Origin: an uncultured Lachnospiraceae bacterium | GTDB lineage: Bacteria > Bacillota > Clostridia > Lachnospirales > Lachnospiraceae | Assembly (NCBI GenBank): GCA_959022495.1 | Contig: CAUEYX010000012.1 | Span: 9,636 to 73,635, forward strand | Reading direction: 5' to 3' | DNA length: 64,000 nucleotides | Part shown: positions 8,924-17,458 of the stretch, one piece after another | Numbering within the stretch: the stretch's first letter is position 1 | Layout of the letters: every line of letters begins with the position of its first letter | Translations under genes and position numbers: made by a program | Notes under the pieces: model-generated | Told to the model about the DNA's origin: nothing | Database searches by the model: none | The model's input: the letters and a program-made list of their open reading frames with translations, nothing else

Positions 8924-9001
8924 TTTACCTATCATGAGTTTATACTTCATAGCACATGATTAGAATGTATTAAAACTTCATATGGTATGCATTAATAATG
9001 T
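8924..9001 (-). repeat. Right copy of the ~80-bp inverted repeat (shared 5' leader)
   Basis: Reverse-complement match to 5024-5107, with scattered single-base differences and a 4-base gap close to the ATG. The two copies point towards each other's interior and enclose about 3.8 kb. Confidence 0.8.
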
Positions 9002-9280
9002 CTTTGCATCATTCTCATTTCATACTTGCAGAAATAATAGGATAGCTTCTCCGTTTATTTTCTTTTTAGAATCTTTAAACTTTCTTCCATATATTGACAC
9101 AGGCGATTCACATTTGCCTGCTATCATAGGAGCATACATAAAGAGGACGGCGGCTGTGCATACAGTTCGTATACATGACCGCCGGGCTTCGCCTAAGAGA
9201 TTTGTATTTATTATTAAAGTTTATATGGATTTACATCCATTTCACATAGATTATTTATCCTCAATTTCATACAATTCCTC
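9002..9280. other. AT-rich intergenic stretch with hairpins, no gene seen
   Basis: No credible reading frame on either strand. CAGGC and GCCTG arms occur near 9101-9122, and a longer stem (GGCGG ... CCGCC, about 9149-9184, with an inner GCATAC/GTATAC pairing) lies before the MATE gene 3' end. Neither has a clear T-run. Confidence 0.5.
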
Positions 9281-10648
9281 TCAATCTTCCGCGCCAGTGC
9301 CGCGGAAGATTTTTTTGAGGTCGATCTTTACAATGTAGTAGTACATCCCAATCAGGAGAAGTGCCGCCAATATCCAGGCCGCGGGGCTTGCCAGGCACAC
9401 GCCGAGATAACTCTTCTGTCCCGCAGCGATGACTGCTGCCACACCTCTTCCGACAAGCTCCGCCACACCTGCCATCATAGGCAGAATACCATATCCAAGC
9501 CCCTGTATCCCGTTTCTGTATACATTTACAATCATCAGCGGTATGAAGAAAATTCCCACGCATTTCAGATAGATATCCACAGATTCCATGATCAGCCCTG
9601 CATCCCCAGAAACAAACAGATACGTCATATATTTTCCCACTGTCATGGCAAAAGCCGCCGCCAGGAATGAATAAATGATCCCAAGAATTGTGCAGGACTT
9701 AAAGCCCTGACGGATGCGCAGTACCTCCCCAGCGCCCATATTCTGCGCGCCATATGTAGCCATCGTGGTTCCCATGGCAACGTACGCCTGTGTCACCACC
9801 TGCTCGATCTTGCTCGCCGCAGTAAAGGCTGCCACAAGGGTAGAGCCCAGAATGTTGAGAGCAGACTGCACCATCATCGTACCCACTGCTGTTATAGAGT
9901 ACTGAAGTGCCATGGGAATCCCGATCCGGAGCTGGGTTGCCAGGAGATGCCCTGAGGGATGCCAGTCTTTCCGTTCCATCCGCAGCATAGGCACTTTTCT
10001 GATGATGTATACAAGACAGAGGAGCCCGGATATCCCCTGTGAAATGATGGTGGCGACCGCTGCCCCTGCCGCTCCCATGCCAAAAGCGATAATGAAAACA
10101 AGATCCAGCACAATATTTAACAGTGCGGACAGGATCAGGAAATACAGTGGCACCTTGCTGTTTCCGAGAGCACGCAGGATGCTCGCCAACAGGTTGTAGA
10201 GCATCTGGGCGAGTATACCGCCGCTTATGATCATGATGTACGCATAGGCGTCCGCAAAAATATCATCCGGCGTGTTCATCGCTGTAAGCCATGGCTTCAT
10301 AAATGCCATAAAAGCTACGGTCAGGATAATGCCTACGATCAGCGACAGGATCGAGGCGCCTGCCACGGTGCTGCGCATTGCCCGCATGTCCCCTGCCCCG
10401 AACTTCTGCGCGGTCAGCACGGTAAATCCCGCGGTCATGCCGACCACGAACCCATAGATCAGGAACATGATCGTTCCTGTACTCCCCACTGCCGCCAGAG
10501 CCTTTGTCCCCACGAACTTCCCGACGATCACCGCGTCCGCCATGTTATAAAACTGCTGAAATACATTTCCCAGGAAGATCGGAAAAGTAAATCTTAAGAT
10601 GATCTTCATCGGGTTTCCTTTTGTCATGTCATTTTGTACGCTTCTCAT
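9281..10648 (-). CDS. MATE family multidrug/sodium antiporter
   Basis: 455 residues with 12 predicted membrane segments. It begins MRSVQNDMTKGNPMKI; the family-typical FTFPIFLGNVFQQFYNMADAVIVG follows, and the second half repeats the pattern (LRIGIPMALQYSITAVGTMMVQ). Such proteins export cationic drugs or metabolites with Na+ or H+. The reading frame stays open far upstream into modC, but ATG 10648 has GAGGAG before it and fits the normal length. Substrate unknown. It lies downstream of modC across a terminator. Confidence 0.92.
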   Translation of the reverse strand: MRSVQNDMTKGNPMKIILRFTFPIFLGNVFQQFYNMADAVIVGKFVGTKALAAVGSTGTIMFLIYGFVVGMTAGFTVLTAQKFGAGDMRAMRSTVAGASILSLIVGIILTVAFMAFMKPWLTAMNTPDDIFADAYAYIMIISGGILAQMLYNLLASILRALGNSKVPLYFLILSALLNIVLDLVFIIAFGMGAAGAAVATIISQGISGLLCLVYIIRKVPMLRMERKDWHPSGHLLATQLRIGIPMALQYSITAVGTMMVQSALNILGSTLVAAFTAASKIEQVVTQAYVAMGTTMATYGAQNMGAGEVLRIRQGFKSCTILGIIYSFLAAAFAMTVGKYMTYLFVSGDAGLIMESVDIYLKCVGIFFIPLMIVNVYRNGIQGLGYGILPMMAGVAELVGRGVAAVIAAGQKSYLGVCLASPAAWILAALLLIGMYYYIVKIDLKKIFRGTGAED

Positions 10649-10735
10649 TGCACGGATACTCCTCTCTGTATATTTCCGCCTGGGACGGCGGCGTCTGTAC
10701 GATATCTGTCCATTCTGTACAATATCTGTCCATTC

Positions 10736-10765
10736 AAAAAGGATATGCTCAGCATACCCTTTTTT
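10736..10765 (-). terminator. Terminator downstream of modC
   Basis: On the minus strand GGGTATGCT pairs with AGCATATCC (one G-U), followed by TTTTT. A run of T also follows on the plus strand. Confidence 0.7.
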
Positions 10766-10835
10766 CACTGCACAAGTGCACATTATATAACAGAGAATTT
10801 CATCTGTAAATATTTTTTTCTGATTATCTTCTTCC

Positions 10836-11894
10836 CTACCGCAGGAAAAGAAGATTTTCTTCTTTGATCTCCAGATAATCCGGAAGCCCTCTCTCCTCCA
10901 GCACCTCCAGCTTTTCCCGCTGCACGAACCAGCAGATATGCTGCGCTGTGCTCTGTCCCGTGCGTTCCGGTCTGAGGTAGTAATTCCGTTCAAAGGGCAG
11001 TACCGCGCTGCTCTCGATGTCCGCTCTTAACATATTTTCTCCGCGCTCTCCCCACACGGGTACGAAATCATGGGCGCGGTACCCGACCCACTCTGTGTAG
11101 TCCGGAATCTCTCCTTTGATATGCAGGGTGATGCCCCAGTCCTGCGCCTCCAGCGTATGGGCATCGATCCGCCTTACCCGGGAGAAATTCTTGCATCCGG
11201 TCAGGCGCGCCGCCTCCTTGCTGACCGGGTTCTGGAAGAGTTCTTTCGTCTCGCCCGAGGCAGCGATGTGGCCCTGATCGATGATGAGCAGTTCCTCACT
11301 GAAGCGGTATACCTCATCCCGGTTGTGGGACACCAGGATGACTGTGCCCCCGTAGTCCGCGAGCATCTGGATCAGTTCCTGCTGAAGCTGGTCTTTCAGA
11401 TACATATCCAGCGCGGAAAACGGTTCGTCGAGAAGGATCACATCCGGCTCATAAGCCATGATGCGCGCCAGCGCCACTCTCTGCTGCTGCCCGCCGGAGA
11501 GCTGACCGGGCAGACGTTTCTCCAGGCCTGAGAGCTGGAACTTCTCGATCATCTGGCGGACCCGGATTTCATTTTCCTGCCTGCTGCCCTTTAATCCCGC
11601 CGCGATATTTTTCTCCACGCTCATTGTGGGGAACAGGGCGTAATTCTGAAACAGGTAGCCCACATTTCTCTTCTGGGGCTTCAAGTTCACTTTTGCCTCT
11701 CTGTCAAAGAGCGTCCGCCCTTCCACCTCGATCCTGCCTTCGTCCGGCGCCTCGATGCCTGCGATGCTCTTCAGCGTCATACTCTTTCCGCACCCGGAAG
11801 CTCCCAGGATGCCGATCCGTTTTGAATCACTCTGAAAATGGATATCCAGCTGGAAGCCGCCCAGCTTCTTCTGGATCTGCACATTGATCGCCAT
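10836..11894 (-). CDS. modC: Molybdate ABC transporter ATP-binding protein
   Basis: 352 residues. Walker A GASGCGKS, Q-loop FQNYALFP, signature LSGGQQQRVALARI, Walker B VILLDEPFSALD and the switch His in LVSHNRDE are all present. The C-terminal ~110 residues form a shortened regulatory region rather than a clear full MOP domain. Third gene of modABC, 3 bases after modB; the ATG has GGAGGTGG. It powers molybdate uptake, the metal needed by the xanthine dehydrogenase encoded upstream. Confidence 0.92.
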   Translation of the reverse strand: MAINVQIQKKLGGFQLDIHFQSDSKRIGILGASGCGKSMTLKSIAGIEAPDEGRIEVEGRTLFDREAKVNLKPQKRNVGYLFQNYALFPTMSVEKNIAAGLKGSRQENEIRVRQMIEKFQLSGLEKRLPGQLSGGQQQRVALARIMAYEPDVILLDEPFSALDMYLKDQLQQELIQMLADYGGTVILVSHNRDEVYRFSEELLIIDQGHIAASGETKELFQNPVSKEAARLTGCKNFSRVRRIDAHTLEAQDWGITLHIKGEIPDYTEWVGYRAHDFVPVWGERGENMLRADIESSAVLPFERNYYLRPERTGQSTAQHICWFVQREKLEVLEERGLPDYLEIKEENLLFLR

Positions 11895-11897
11895 GGC

Positions 11898-12602
11898 CTA
11901 CCACCTCCCGATATTCTTCATCTTTGACCCTGAGATAAGATTCATCAGGAAGATGACGATAAAGGCGATAACGATGACGATCGCCACCCAGATCCCCGCG
12001 GTCAAATAATCGCCGTCCTGTATGACCATGGCGATCTTCTGGGAGATGGTCCCGGTCTTTCCGGGGATATTTCCCGCCAGCATGGAGGTTGCTCCGTACT
12101 CGCCCAGCGCCCTGGCAAATGTCAGGATCGTACCGGAAGCAATCCCCGGTCCCGCGGTGGGAATAATAATCTTCCAGAAGATCTTCGTATCTGACATGCC
12201 AAGCGTACGCCCGGCATACACCAGATTCGTATCGATCTGTTCCATTGCCGCCCGGGCGTTGCGGTACATGAGCGGAAAGGCGATCACCGTCGCCGCGATG
12301 ATACATCCAAGCCAGGTCTGTACGACCTTGAAGCCGAATTCTTCAAAGAGAAATTCGCCGAATGGCCTGCGCCTGCTGAACAAAAGGAGCAGGAAGAAAC
12401 CTGCCACCGTGGGCGGCAGGACCATCGGCAGGGTAAGGATACCGTCGATGACTGCCTTCTTCCCCGGGGATGCCTTCACGACTTTGCGCGCCGCGAATAT
12501 CCCCAGGAAAAAAGAGATAAAAGTCGCCACCACTCCTGTTTTCAGGGATATGAACAGGGGGCTCCAGTCCAGCTCTTTGAGTATTTCCATGATTTCTTCC
12601 AT
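11898..12602 (-). CDS. modB: Molybdate ABC transporter permease
   Basis: 234 residues with five to six membrane segments. It has the permease coupling motif near EYGATSMLAGNIPGKTGTI, and LTLPMVLPPTVAGFFLLLLF is typical of ModB. ATG 12602 follows AAGGA. It lies between modA (10-base gap) and modC and forms the membrane channel with ModC. Confidence 0.93.
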   Translation of the reverse strand: MEEIMEILKELDWSPLFISLKTGVVATFISFFLGIFAARKVVKASPGKKAVIDGILTLPMVLPPTVAGFFLLLLFSRRRPFGEFLFEEFGFKVVQTWLGCIIAATVIAFPLMYRNARAAMEQIDTNLVYAGRTLGMSDTKIFWKIIIPTAGPGIASGTILTFARALGEYGATSMLAGNIPGKTGTISQKIAMVIQDGDYLTAGIWVAIVIVIAFIVIFLMNLISGSKMKNIGRW

Positions 12603-12612
12603 AAATATTCCT

Positions 12613-13497
12613 TTATTCTACATTTGTGTCAAAGTAATAGGATTCAAACACTTCCTTCGCCTCATCGGAAAGGATGAATTTCAGGAAATCTTCTGCTGCC
12701 GCTGTCTGCGCGTCGTCTGCCTCTTCATTTACAACACGGGCGATGGGATAGATCACGTTTCCTGTCAGGTCATAGCTTACAGTCTCAAGGATATCCAGAT
12801 CATCCTCATATCCGTATGTATCAGAGTAGTATGTGGTTCCCACCTCGCAGGAGCCTTCCGCCACTGCTATGAGCACCTTGCTCACGTTATCCTGCTCACT
12901 GATCTCCACGCCGCCGAGGGCCTCAGACACCTGCTCTGTGGTGATCGACGCCACATCGTCTGTCGCCGGGAGCAGCCCCAGATTCACCAGTGCCTGTCTC
13001 GTATACTTTCCTACCGGAACGCTTCCGCCTGCCAGGGCGATGCTCTCTGCTTTGCTGATATCCTCAAGCCCTGTCACCGCTGTCCCGCTGTCTTTCAGCG
13101 TCACCACAACGACCTGATTGTTGACGACATTGGCTCTTGTTCCATCTACCATGAGCCCGTCCGCCTCAAGGTCATCCATCTGCTTCTGAGCCGCTGAGAA
13201 GAAGATATCACACTCATATCCCTCCTGGATCTGGGTGAGAAGTGTTCCCGAACTGTCCGCGTTGTATGTGATCTTCACATTCGGGTGATCCTCATTATAT
13301 TTCTCTGCGAGGTCGTCCATAACGGTCTTCAGACTTGCCGCGATAAAGACCTGGATCTCTGTCTCTTCCTCATCAGTTCCCGTATCCTCTGCCTGAGCGT
13401 CCTTATCCTTGTCTGAAGAATCATTTCCGCCGGAGCACCCTGCCATGGAAAATACCATCACTCCTGCCAATAATGCTGCTAATAATCTTTTTTTCAT
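12613..13497 (-). CDS. modA: Molybdate-binding lipoprotein
   Basis: 294 residues from ATG 13497, which has GGAGGATAAATGT upstream. A lipoprotein signal with lipobox SMAGC (Cys about residue 21) is followed by an acidic Ser/Asp linker, then the ModA fold: VFIAASLKTVMDDLAEKYN, YNADSSGTLLTQIQEG, IFFSAAQKQMDDL. The Ser residues that hold the oxyanion in this family are in place. First gene of modABC with its own promoter (13581-13609). Confidence 0.93.
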   Translation of the reverse strand: MKKRLLAALLAGVMVFSMAGCSGGNDSSDKDKDAQAEDTGTDEEETEIQVFIAASLKTVMDDLAEKYNEDHPNVKITYNADSSGTLLTQIQEGYECDIFFSAAQKQMDDLEADGLMVDGTRANVVNNQVVVVTLKDSGTAVTGLEDISKAESIALAGGSVPVGKYTRQALVNLGLLPATDDVASITTEQVSEALGGVEISEQDNVSKVLIAVAEGSCEVGTTYYSDTYGYEDDLDILETVSYDLTGNVIYPIARVVNEEADDAQTAAAEDFLKFILSDEAKEVFESYYFDTNVE

Positions 13498-13580
13498 ACA
13501 TTTATCCTCCTTCGTTAGGCAGCGCCAGAGTACAAGGGCAGTTTTCCGCACCTTATATCCCAGCGCTTTATCTACTATAG

Positions 13581-13609
13581 ATTATACCCGATTGCTTTTT
13601 AAAAAACAA
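13581..13609 (-). promoter_or_regulatory. modABC promoter
   Basis: On the minus strand TTGTTT (13609-13604) and a perfect TATAAT (13586-13581) are 17 bases apart. Just upstream (13624-13645) is a perfect hairpin AAAGCGGC/GCCGCTTT, and at about 13660-13675 a dyad ATCAG...CTGAT. Either could be the end of the upstream transcript or a site for the ModE-like protein. Confidence 0.7.
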
Positions 13610-13713
13610 TCGCTTTCCCTGCAAAAGCGGCTTATCCGCCGCTTTATTCAGTGCCTGGTTATCAGATAGCGCTGATGTACAAGAGACAACCTGCCCGCTG
13701 CACGCTGACACGA

Positions 13714-14100
13714 TCACTGTTTTTCAAAGATTTCCCGGAACTTTTTCTCCGCTGTCTCCGTCAGTTCTTGTTCGAACCGCTCATATTTCTCCAGGAACCG
13801 TATGCCATCCTCACTCAGACAGGCGCCGCCGCCGTTCTTTCCTCCGTGGGTCCGCTCCACGATAGCATATCCCAGTTCCCGCTCCGCGCGGTCCAGAAGC
13901 TTCCTGCCCTTACTGTATGACAGACCCATCTTCTCACACGCCTCACGCACAGAGCCTTCTGTCCGGATATGCAGAAGGAGCATCCTCACTCCCGGTCCGA
14001 AGAACGGCTCCGTCCCCTCGATCTGCACTTTCAGGCGGGGACGGATGGAAGATGTCCCAGCCTTTGTGATGCCTTTTCTCTGTTCTGTCTGCTCTTCCAT
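13714..14100 (-). CDS. ModE-type winged-helix regulator (DNA-binding domain only)
   Basis: 128 residues from ATG 14100, preceded by GGAGGT; a GTG three codons earlier overlaps that site. It has the LysR/ModE-like winged helix (GPGVRMLLLHIRTEGSVREACEKMGLSYSKGRKLLDRAERELG) followed by VERTHGGKNGGGACLSEDG, the pattern of ModE N-terminal domains. The molybdate-binding MOP domains of full ModE are absent. Its position between the molybdenum hydroxylase and modABC suggests control of molybdate uptake, although how it would sense the metal without MOP domains is unclear. Confidence 0.85.
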   Translation of the reverse strand: MEEQTEQRKGITKAGTSSIRPRLKVQIEGTEPFFGPGVRMLLLHIRTEGSVREACEKMGLSYSKGRKLLDRAERELGYAIVERTHGGKNGGGACLSEDGIRFLEKYERFEQELTETAEKKFREIFEKQ

Positions 14101-14184
14101 CCGTCTCACCTCCTGTCTCTTTCTTTCACTGTCCTGTTCTTTCCCTGCCTTGTTCTTTCCCTGACTTGCTGCTTCACATTCCGC

Positions 14185-16779
14185 TTACTTCACTGCTTTC
14201 TGCTTTCCGGAATAATAGGTATCCTCCATGGGAAGTTTTGTCCGCAGCACATGGTCCATGGCGTAGTACGCACCCTGCGCCGCCGGAGCGGTAGGGATGG
14301 TCGCAATCTCCCCGATTCCCTTTGCCCCGTAGGCGAATGGCAGAAGCTCTTCCTTCTCCACGTAGATGGCGTGGATATCGGGTATCTGTGTGGATCTCAT
14401 CAGCCCCAAAGTCCCGTATCTTGCCTGGGGCACGGAATCTTTGAGCGGGAAATCCTCTGTCAGCGCATAGCCCAGACCCATGAGCACGCCGCCCTCGATC
14501 TGCCCCTGTATGGAAATGGGGTTGACCACCTTGCCGGAATCGTGCGCCGCATACACTTCTTTCACCCTGCCGTCGTCGTCTAAGATGACAACATGCGTGG
14601 CGAATCCGTACGCCACATGGCTCTTGGGGTTCGGCACATCCGCGCCCAGCTTATCCGTAGGATCGAAGAACTCCGCGAAGGTCTCCCAGCCTTCCAGCTT
14701 CTCCAGGTCTCCTCCAGCTTCCTGAAGCGCTTCCGCCAGATCCGCGGACGCCATGCGCACCGCCTCACCGGTGATCAGTGTCTGACGGGAACCGGATGTA
14801 GTACCGGAATCCGGCGCCACCTCGGAGTTGGCGCCCATGTTGCGGATCTTCTCTCTGCCAAGCCCGGTGGTCTCCGCCACCATCTGGACGAATACCGTGG
14901 CGCAGCCCTGCCCGATATCAGACGCCGCGCTGTACAATTCCACCTTGCCGTTATGGACTTTGATCTTCGCCCTTCCCTTATCCGGAAGTCCCACACCTAC
15001 TCCGGCATTTTTCATGGCACAGGCAATGCCTGCCCTGCCCGGATTGCTCTCATAAGCATCCTTCACTGCCAGCAGGGTCTCCTTCAGCGCTGTGGAGCAG
15101 TCCGCGATCTGCCCGTTGGGCAGCACCTTGCCCGGCTCGATGGCATTGCGGTAGCGGATCTCCCACGGGGAGATGCCCACCTTCTCCGCGAGAAGGTTGA
15201 TGTTGGATTCCAGGGCAAATTCGCTCTGGCACACGCCAAATCCCCGGAATGCTCCCGCCGGCGGGTTATTCGTATAATATCCGAAGCCGCGGATATCGGT
15301 ATTCTGATAACAGTACGGTCCTACGGAATGGGTACATGCTCTCTCAAGGACCGGTCCGCACAGTGACGCGTACGCCCCGGTGTCAAAATAGATCTCGCAG
15401 TCCAGTCCCGTGAAGATACCGTTCTCATCGCATCCCAGTGTAAATGTTCCCTCCATGGCATGGCGCTTCGGATGGAAGTTGATGGATTCCTGCCTGGAAA
15501 ATGTCACCTTCACCGGTCTTTGCAGCTTCACTGCCGCCAGCGCCGCGATATGCTGGGTGGAGACATCCTCCTTGCCGCCGAAACCGCCGCCCACCAGCTT
15601 ATTTTCCACCACGATCCGCTCCGGATCCCATCCGAACATGATGGCGATCTCGTGCCGCGTATCGTACACGCCCTGATCCGTGGAGTAGACCTTTACCCCG
15701 TCCTTATAAGGCATTGCCACCGCACACTCCGGCTCCAGGAAGGCGTGCTCCGTAAACGGCGTGCGGTACGACTGTGTCACGACATATTTGGAATTCGCCA
15801 GCGCGGTCTTGGCGTCGCCTCTTGTGACGTGCCTGCTCTGGCATAAGTTTCCTTTGGAATGGACCTTCGGCGCGTCCTCCTGCATTGCCTCTTTGATGGA
15901 GGTCACAGGCTTTAATTCTTCATAATCAATGCGGACCAGCTTTTTCGCTTTCTCAAGGATCTCCCTTGTCTCTGCCACCACCAGACAGATGGCGTCGCCC
16001 ACGCAGCGGGTGATATCTCCCTTGGCGATCATCACGTCCCAGTCCTGCTGCAGGTGTCCTACTTTGTTGTTCGGCACATCGTCCGCGGTCAGCACGGCAA
16101 GTACGCCCGGAAGCGCCTCCGCCTTCTCTGTATGGATGTCAAGGACGCGGGCGCGGGGATATTTGGAGCGCACTGCGGAGGCATAGACCATGCCTTCCAT
16201 CTCCACATCATCCGGATACTCTCCGTAACCTAACACCTTCTCGCGCACATCCAGGCGGAAGGCACGCTTGCCAACGCCGTAGCTGTCGCCTTTTTCCAGC
16301 TCCTCGTCGATCTGTGCGTCTCCCCGCAGGATCGCCGCCGCGAGCTGGATCCCTTCGATGATCTTCTTATATCCCGTACAGCGGCAGATATTTCCCTTCA
16401 GCGCCACTTTGATCTCTTCCTCCGTCGGGTCCGGCACCCGGTCGATCAGAGCCTTCCCTGCCATTACCATCCCGGGGATACAGAACCCGCACTGAACAGA
16501 CCCTTTGGAACCAAAGGCATAGACAAAGGCTTCTTTCTCTTCCTCACTGAGCCCCTCCGTGGTAAGGATCTGTTTCCCCACCGCGCGCTTTGTCGTCAGG
16601 ACACAGGATTTCACCGCTTTGCCGTCCACCACGATGGTACATGTCCCGCAGGCGCCCTCACTGCAGCCGTCCTTGACGGAGTGCAGGTGCAGATCGTCCC
16701 GCAGATAGCGGAGGAGCGGCTTATCTACATCCGTAACACGCTCTACTCCGTTTACTGTAAAACAAAAGCTTTCTTTCAT
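14185..16779 (-). CDS. Selenium-dependent xanthine dehydrogenase, fused iron-sulfur and molybdenum subunits
   Basis: 864 residues. Residues 1-~160 are the 2[2Fe-2S] subunit (CSEGACGTC, then QCGFCIPGM and GNICRCTGY); from ~170 on is the molybdopterin subunit (GGGFGGKED, AFRGFG, GQGC, and GAKGIGE, which carries the expected catalytic Glu). It fits the family of selenium-dependent purine hydroxylases, in which the Mo site carries a labile selenium atom rather than selenocysteine; no in-frame TGA is seen. No FAD subunit is fused or encoded nearby, so electrons must leave by another carrier, perhaps the adjacent polyferredoxin or YgfK. It would interconvert urate, xanthine and hypoxanthine. Confidence 0.92.
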   Translation of the reverse strand: MKESFCFTVNGVERVTDVDKPLLRYLRDDLHLHSVKDGCSEGACGTCTIVVDGKAVKSCVLTTKRAVGKQILTTEGLSEEEKEAFVYAFGSKGSVQCGFCIPGMVMAGKALIDRVPDPTEEEIKVALKGNICRCTGYKKIIEGIQLAAAILRGDAQIDEELEKGDSYGVGKRAFRLDVREKVLGYGEYPDDVEMEGMVYASAVRSKYPRARVLDIHTEKAEALPGVLAVLTADDVPNNKVGHLQQDWDVMIAKGDITRCVGDAICLVVAETREILEKAKKLVRIDYEELKPVTSIKEAMQEDAPKVHSKGNLCQSRHVTRGDAKTALANSKYVVTQSYRTPFTEHAFLEPECAVAMPYKDGVKVYSTDQGVYDTRHEIAIMFGWDPERIVVENKLVGGGFGGKEDVSTQHIAALAAVKLQRPVKVTFSRQESINFHPKRHAMEGTFTLGCDENGIFTGLDCEIYFDTGAYASLCGPVLERACTHSVGPYCYQNTDIRGFGYYTNNPPAGAFRGFGVCQSEFALESNINLLAEKVGISPWEIRYRNAIEPGKVLPNGQIADCSTALKETLLAVKDAYESNPGRAGIACAMKNAGVGVGLPDKGRAKIKVHNGKVELYSAASDIGQGCATVFVQMVAETTGLGREKIRNMGANSEVAPDSGTTSGSRQTLITGEAVRMASADLAEALQEAGGDLEKLEGWETFAEFFDPTDKLGADVPNPKSHVAYGFATHVVILDDDGRVKEVYAAHDSGKVVNPISIQGQIEGGVLMGLGYALTEDFPLKDSVPQARYGTLGLMRSTQIPDIHAIYVEKEELLPFAYGAKGIGEIATIPTAPAAQGAYYAMDHVLRTKLPMEDTYYSGKQKAVK

Positions 16780-16851
16780 CTCTTCTCCAGCCTTTCCTTA
16801 TTGTATGCCGTGCTTCTCACGGCATTATGGTATACCCGCAGGGTGTTTCCT

Positions 16852-17394
16852 TTACTGAACTGTCAGGATCCCGTTCTGATCCCGTATCACGTCTCTGGGG
16901 CATTTCACCGCGCACATGCCGCAGGCGATACATTTCTCTTCATCGATCACCGCATGGTTATCTATGATACGGATTGCCTGCATCGGACAGGCTTTCACAC
17001 AGATGCCGCAGGCGATACATCCGGTCTGGCATGCCTTTCTGGTCTCTGCTCCCGCGTCCTCATTGACACAGGCGGGATAGATGTTGTATTCCGGCTGTGT
17101 AAGGCGGATCAGATGCATGGGACATGCCTTCACGCACAGCCCGCAGCCGACGCATCTCTCCCAGTCCACTTCCGCCGTGCCCCGGCTTCCGATATGTAAG
17201 GCGCCCAGCCTGCATGCCAACACGCAGCTTCCGAGCCCGACGCAGCCCCACCTGCACTTTAAGATTCCTTCCGGGTGCGCCTGAACAGCCTGCGCACAGT
17301 CCGTTCCGTAAGATTCCCGCGGAAGGTCCGTCTGCGTGCAGCTTCCGCCCGAGCACTGCACAACAGCCACTTTTTTCTTGCGTTTCTGAGCCAT
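16852..17394 (-). CDS. Polyferredoxin-like iron-sulfur protein (RnfB-like)
   Basis: 180 residues from ATG 17394 (AAGGAGAAGGA upstream). It holds an N-terminal cysteine group (CSGGSC, then CRWGCVGLGSC) and three ferredoxin-type clusters CxxCxxCxxxCP: CVGCGLCVKACP, CIACGICVKACP, CIACGMCAVKCP. It resembles the C-terminal part of RnfB without the membrane anchor. Lying directly before the xanthine dehydrogenase gene, which lacks a flavin partner, it is a good candidate for its electron carrier. A hairpin (16805-16825) lies between the two genes. Confidence 0.85.
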   Translation of the reverse strand: MAQKRKKKVAVVQCSGGSCTQTDLPRESYGTDCAQAVQAHPEGILKCRWGCVGLGSCVLACRLGALHIGSRGTAEVDWERCVGCGLCVKACPMHLIRLTQPEYNIYPACVNEDAGAETRKACQTGCIACGICVKACPMQAIRIIDNHAVIDEEKCIACGMCAVKCPRDVIRDQNGILTVQ

Positions 17395-17458
17395 CTTCCT
17401 TCTCCTTTTCCCAGCGCCGGCGTACAGGGAACTGCATTTTCCCGGCACACCGCCGCTG

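Noticed and set aside
8982..9338. 118-codon plus-strand frame
   Set aside because: Low-complexity AT-driven composition, no ribosome site, and it runs into the MATE gene on the other strand.
10649..10993. 115-codon in-frame extension upstream of the MATE gene
   Set aside because: It overlaps the modC 3' end and its terminator, has odd Arg-rich composition, and the internal ATG at 10648 has a good ribosome site and family-typical start.
13655..13690. GCTGATGTACAAGAGACAAC, resembling a sequencing transposon end
   Set aside because: Several bases differ from the known 19-bp end and the surrounding genes are continuous; chance similarity.
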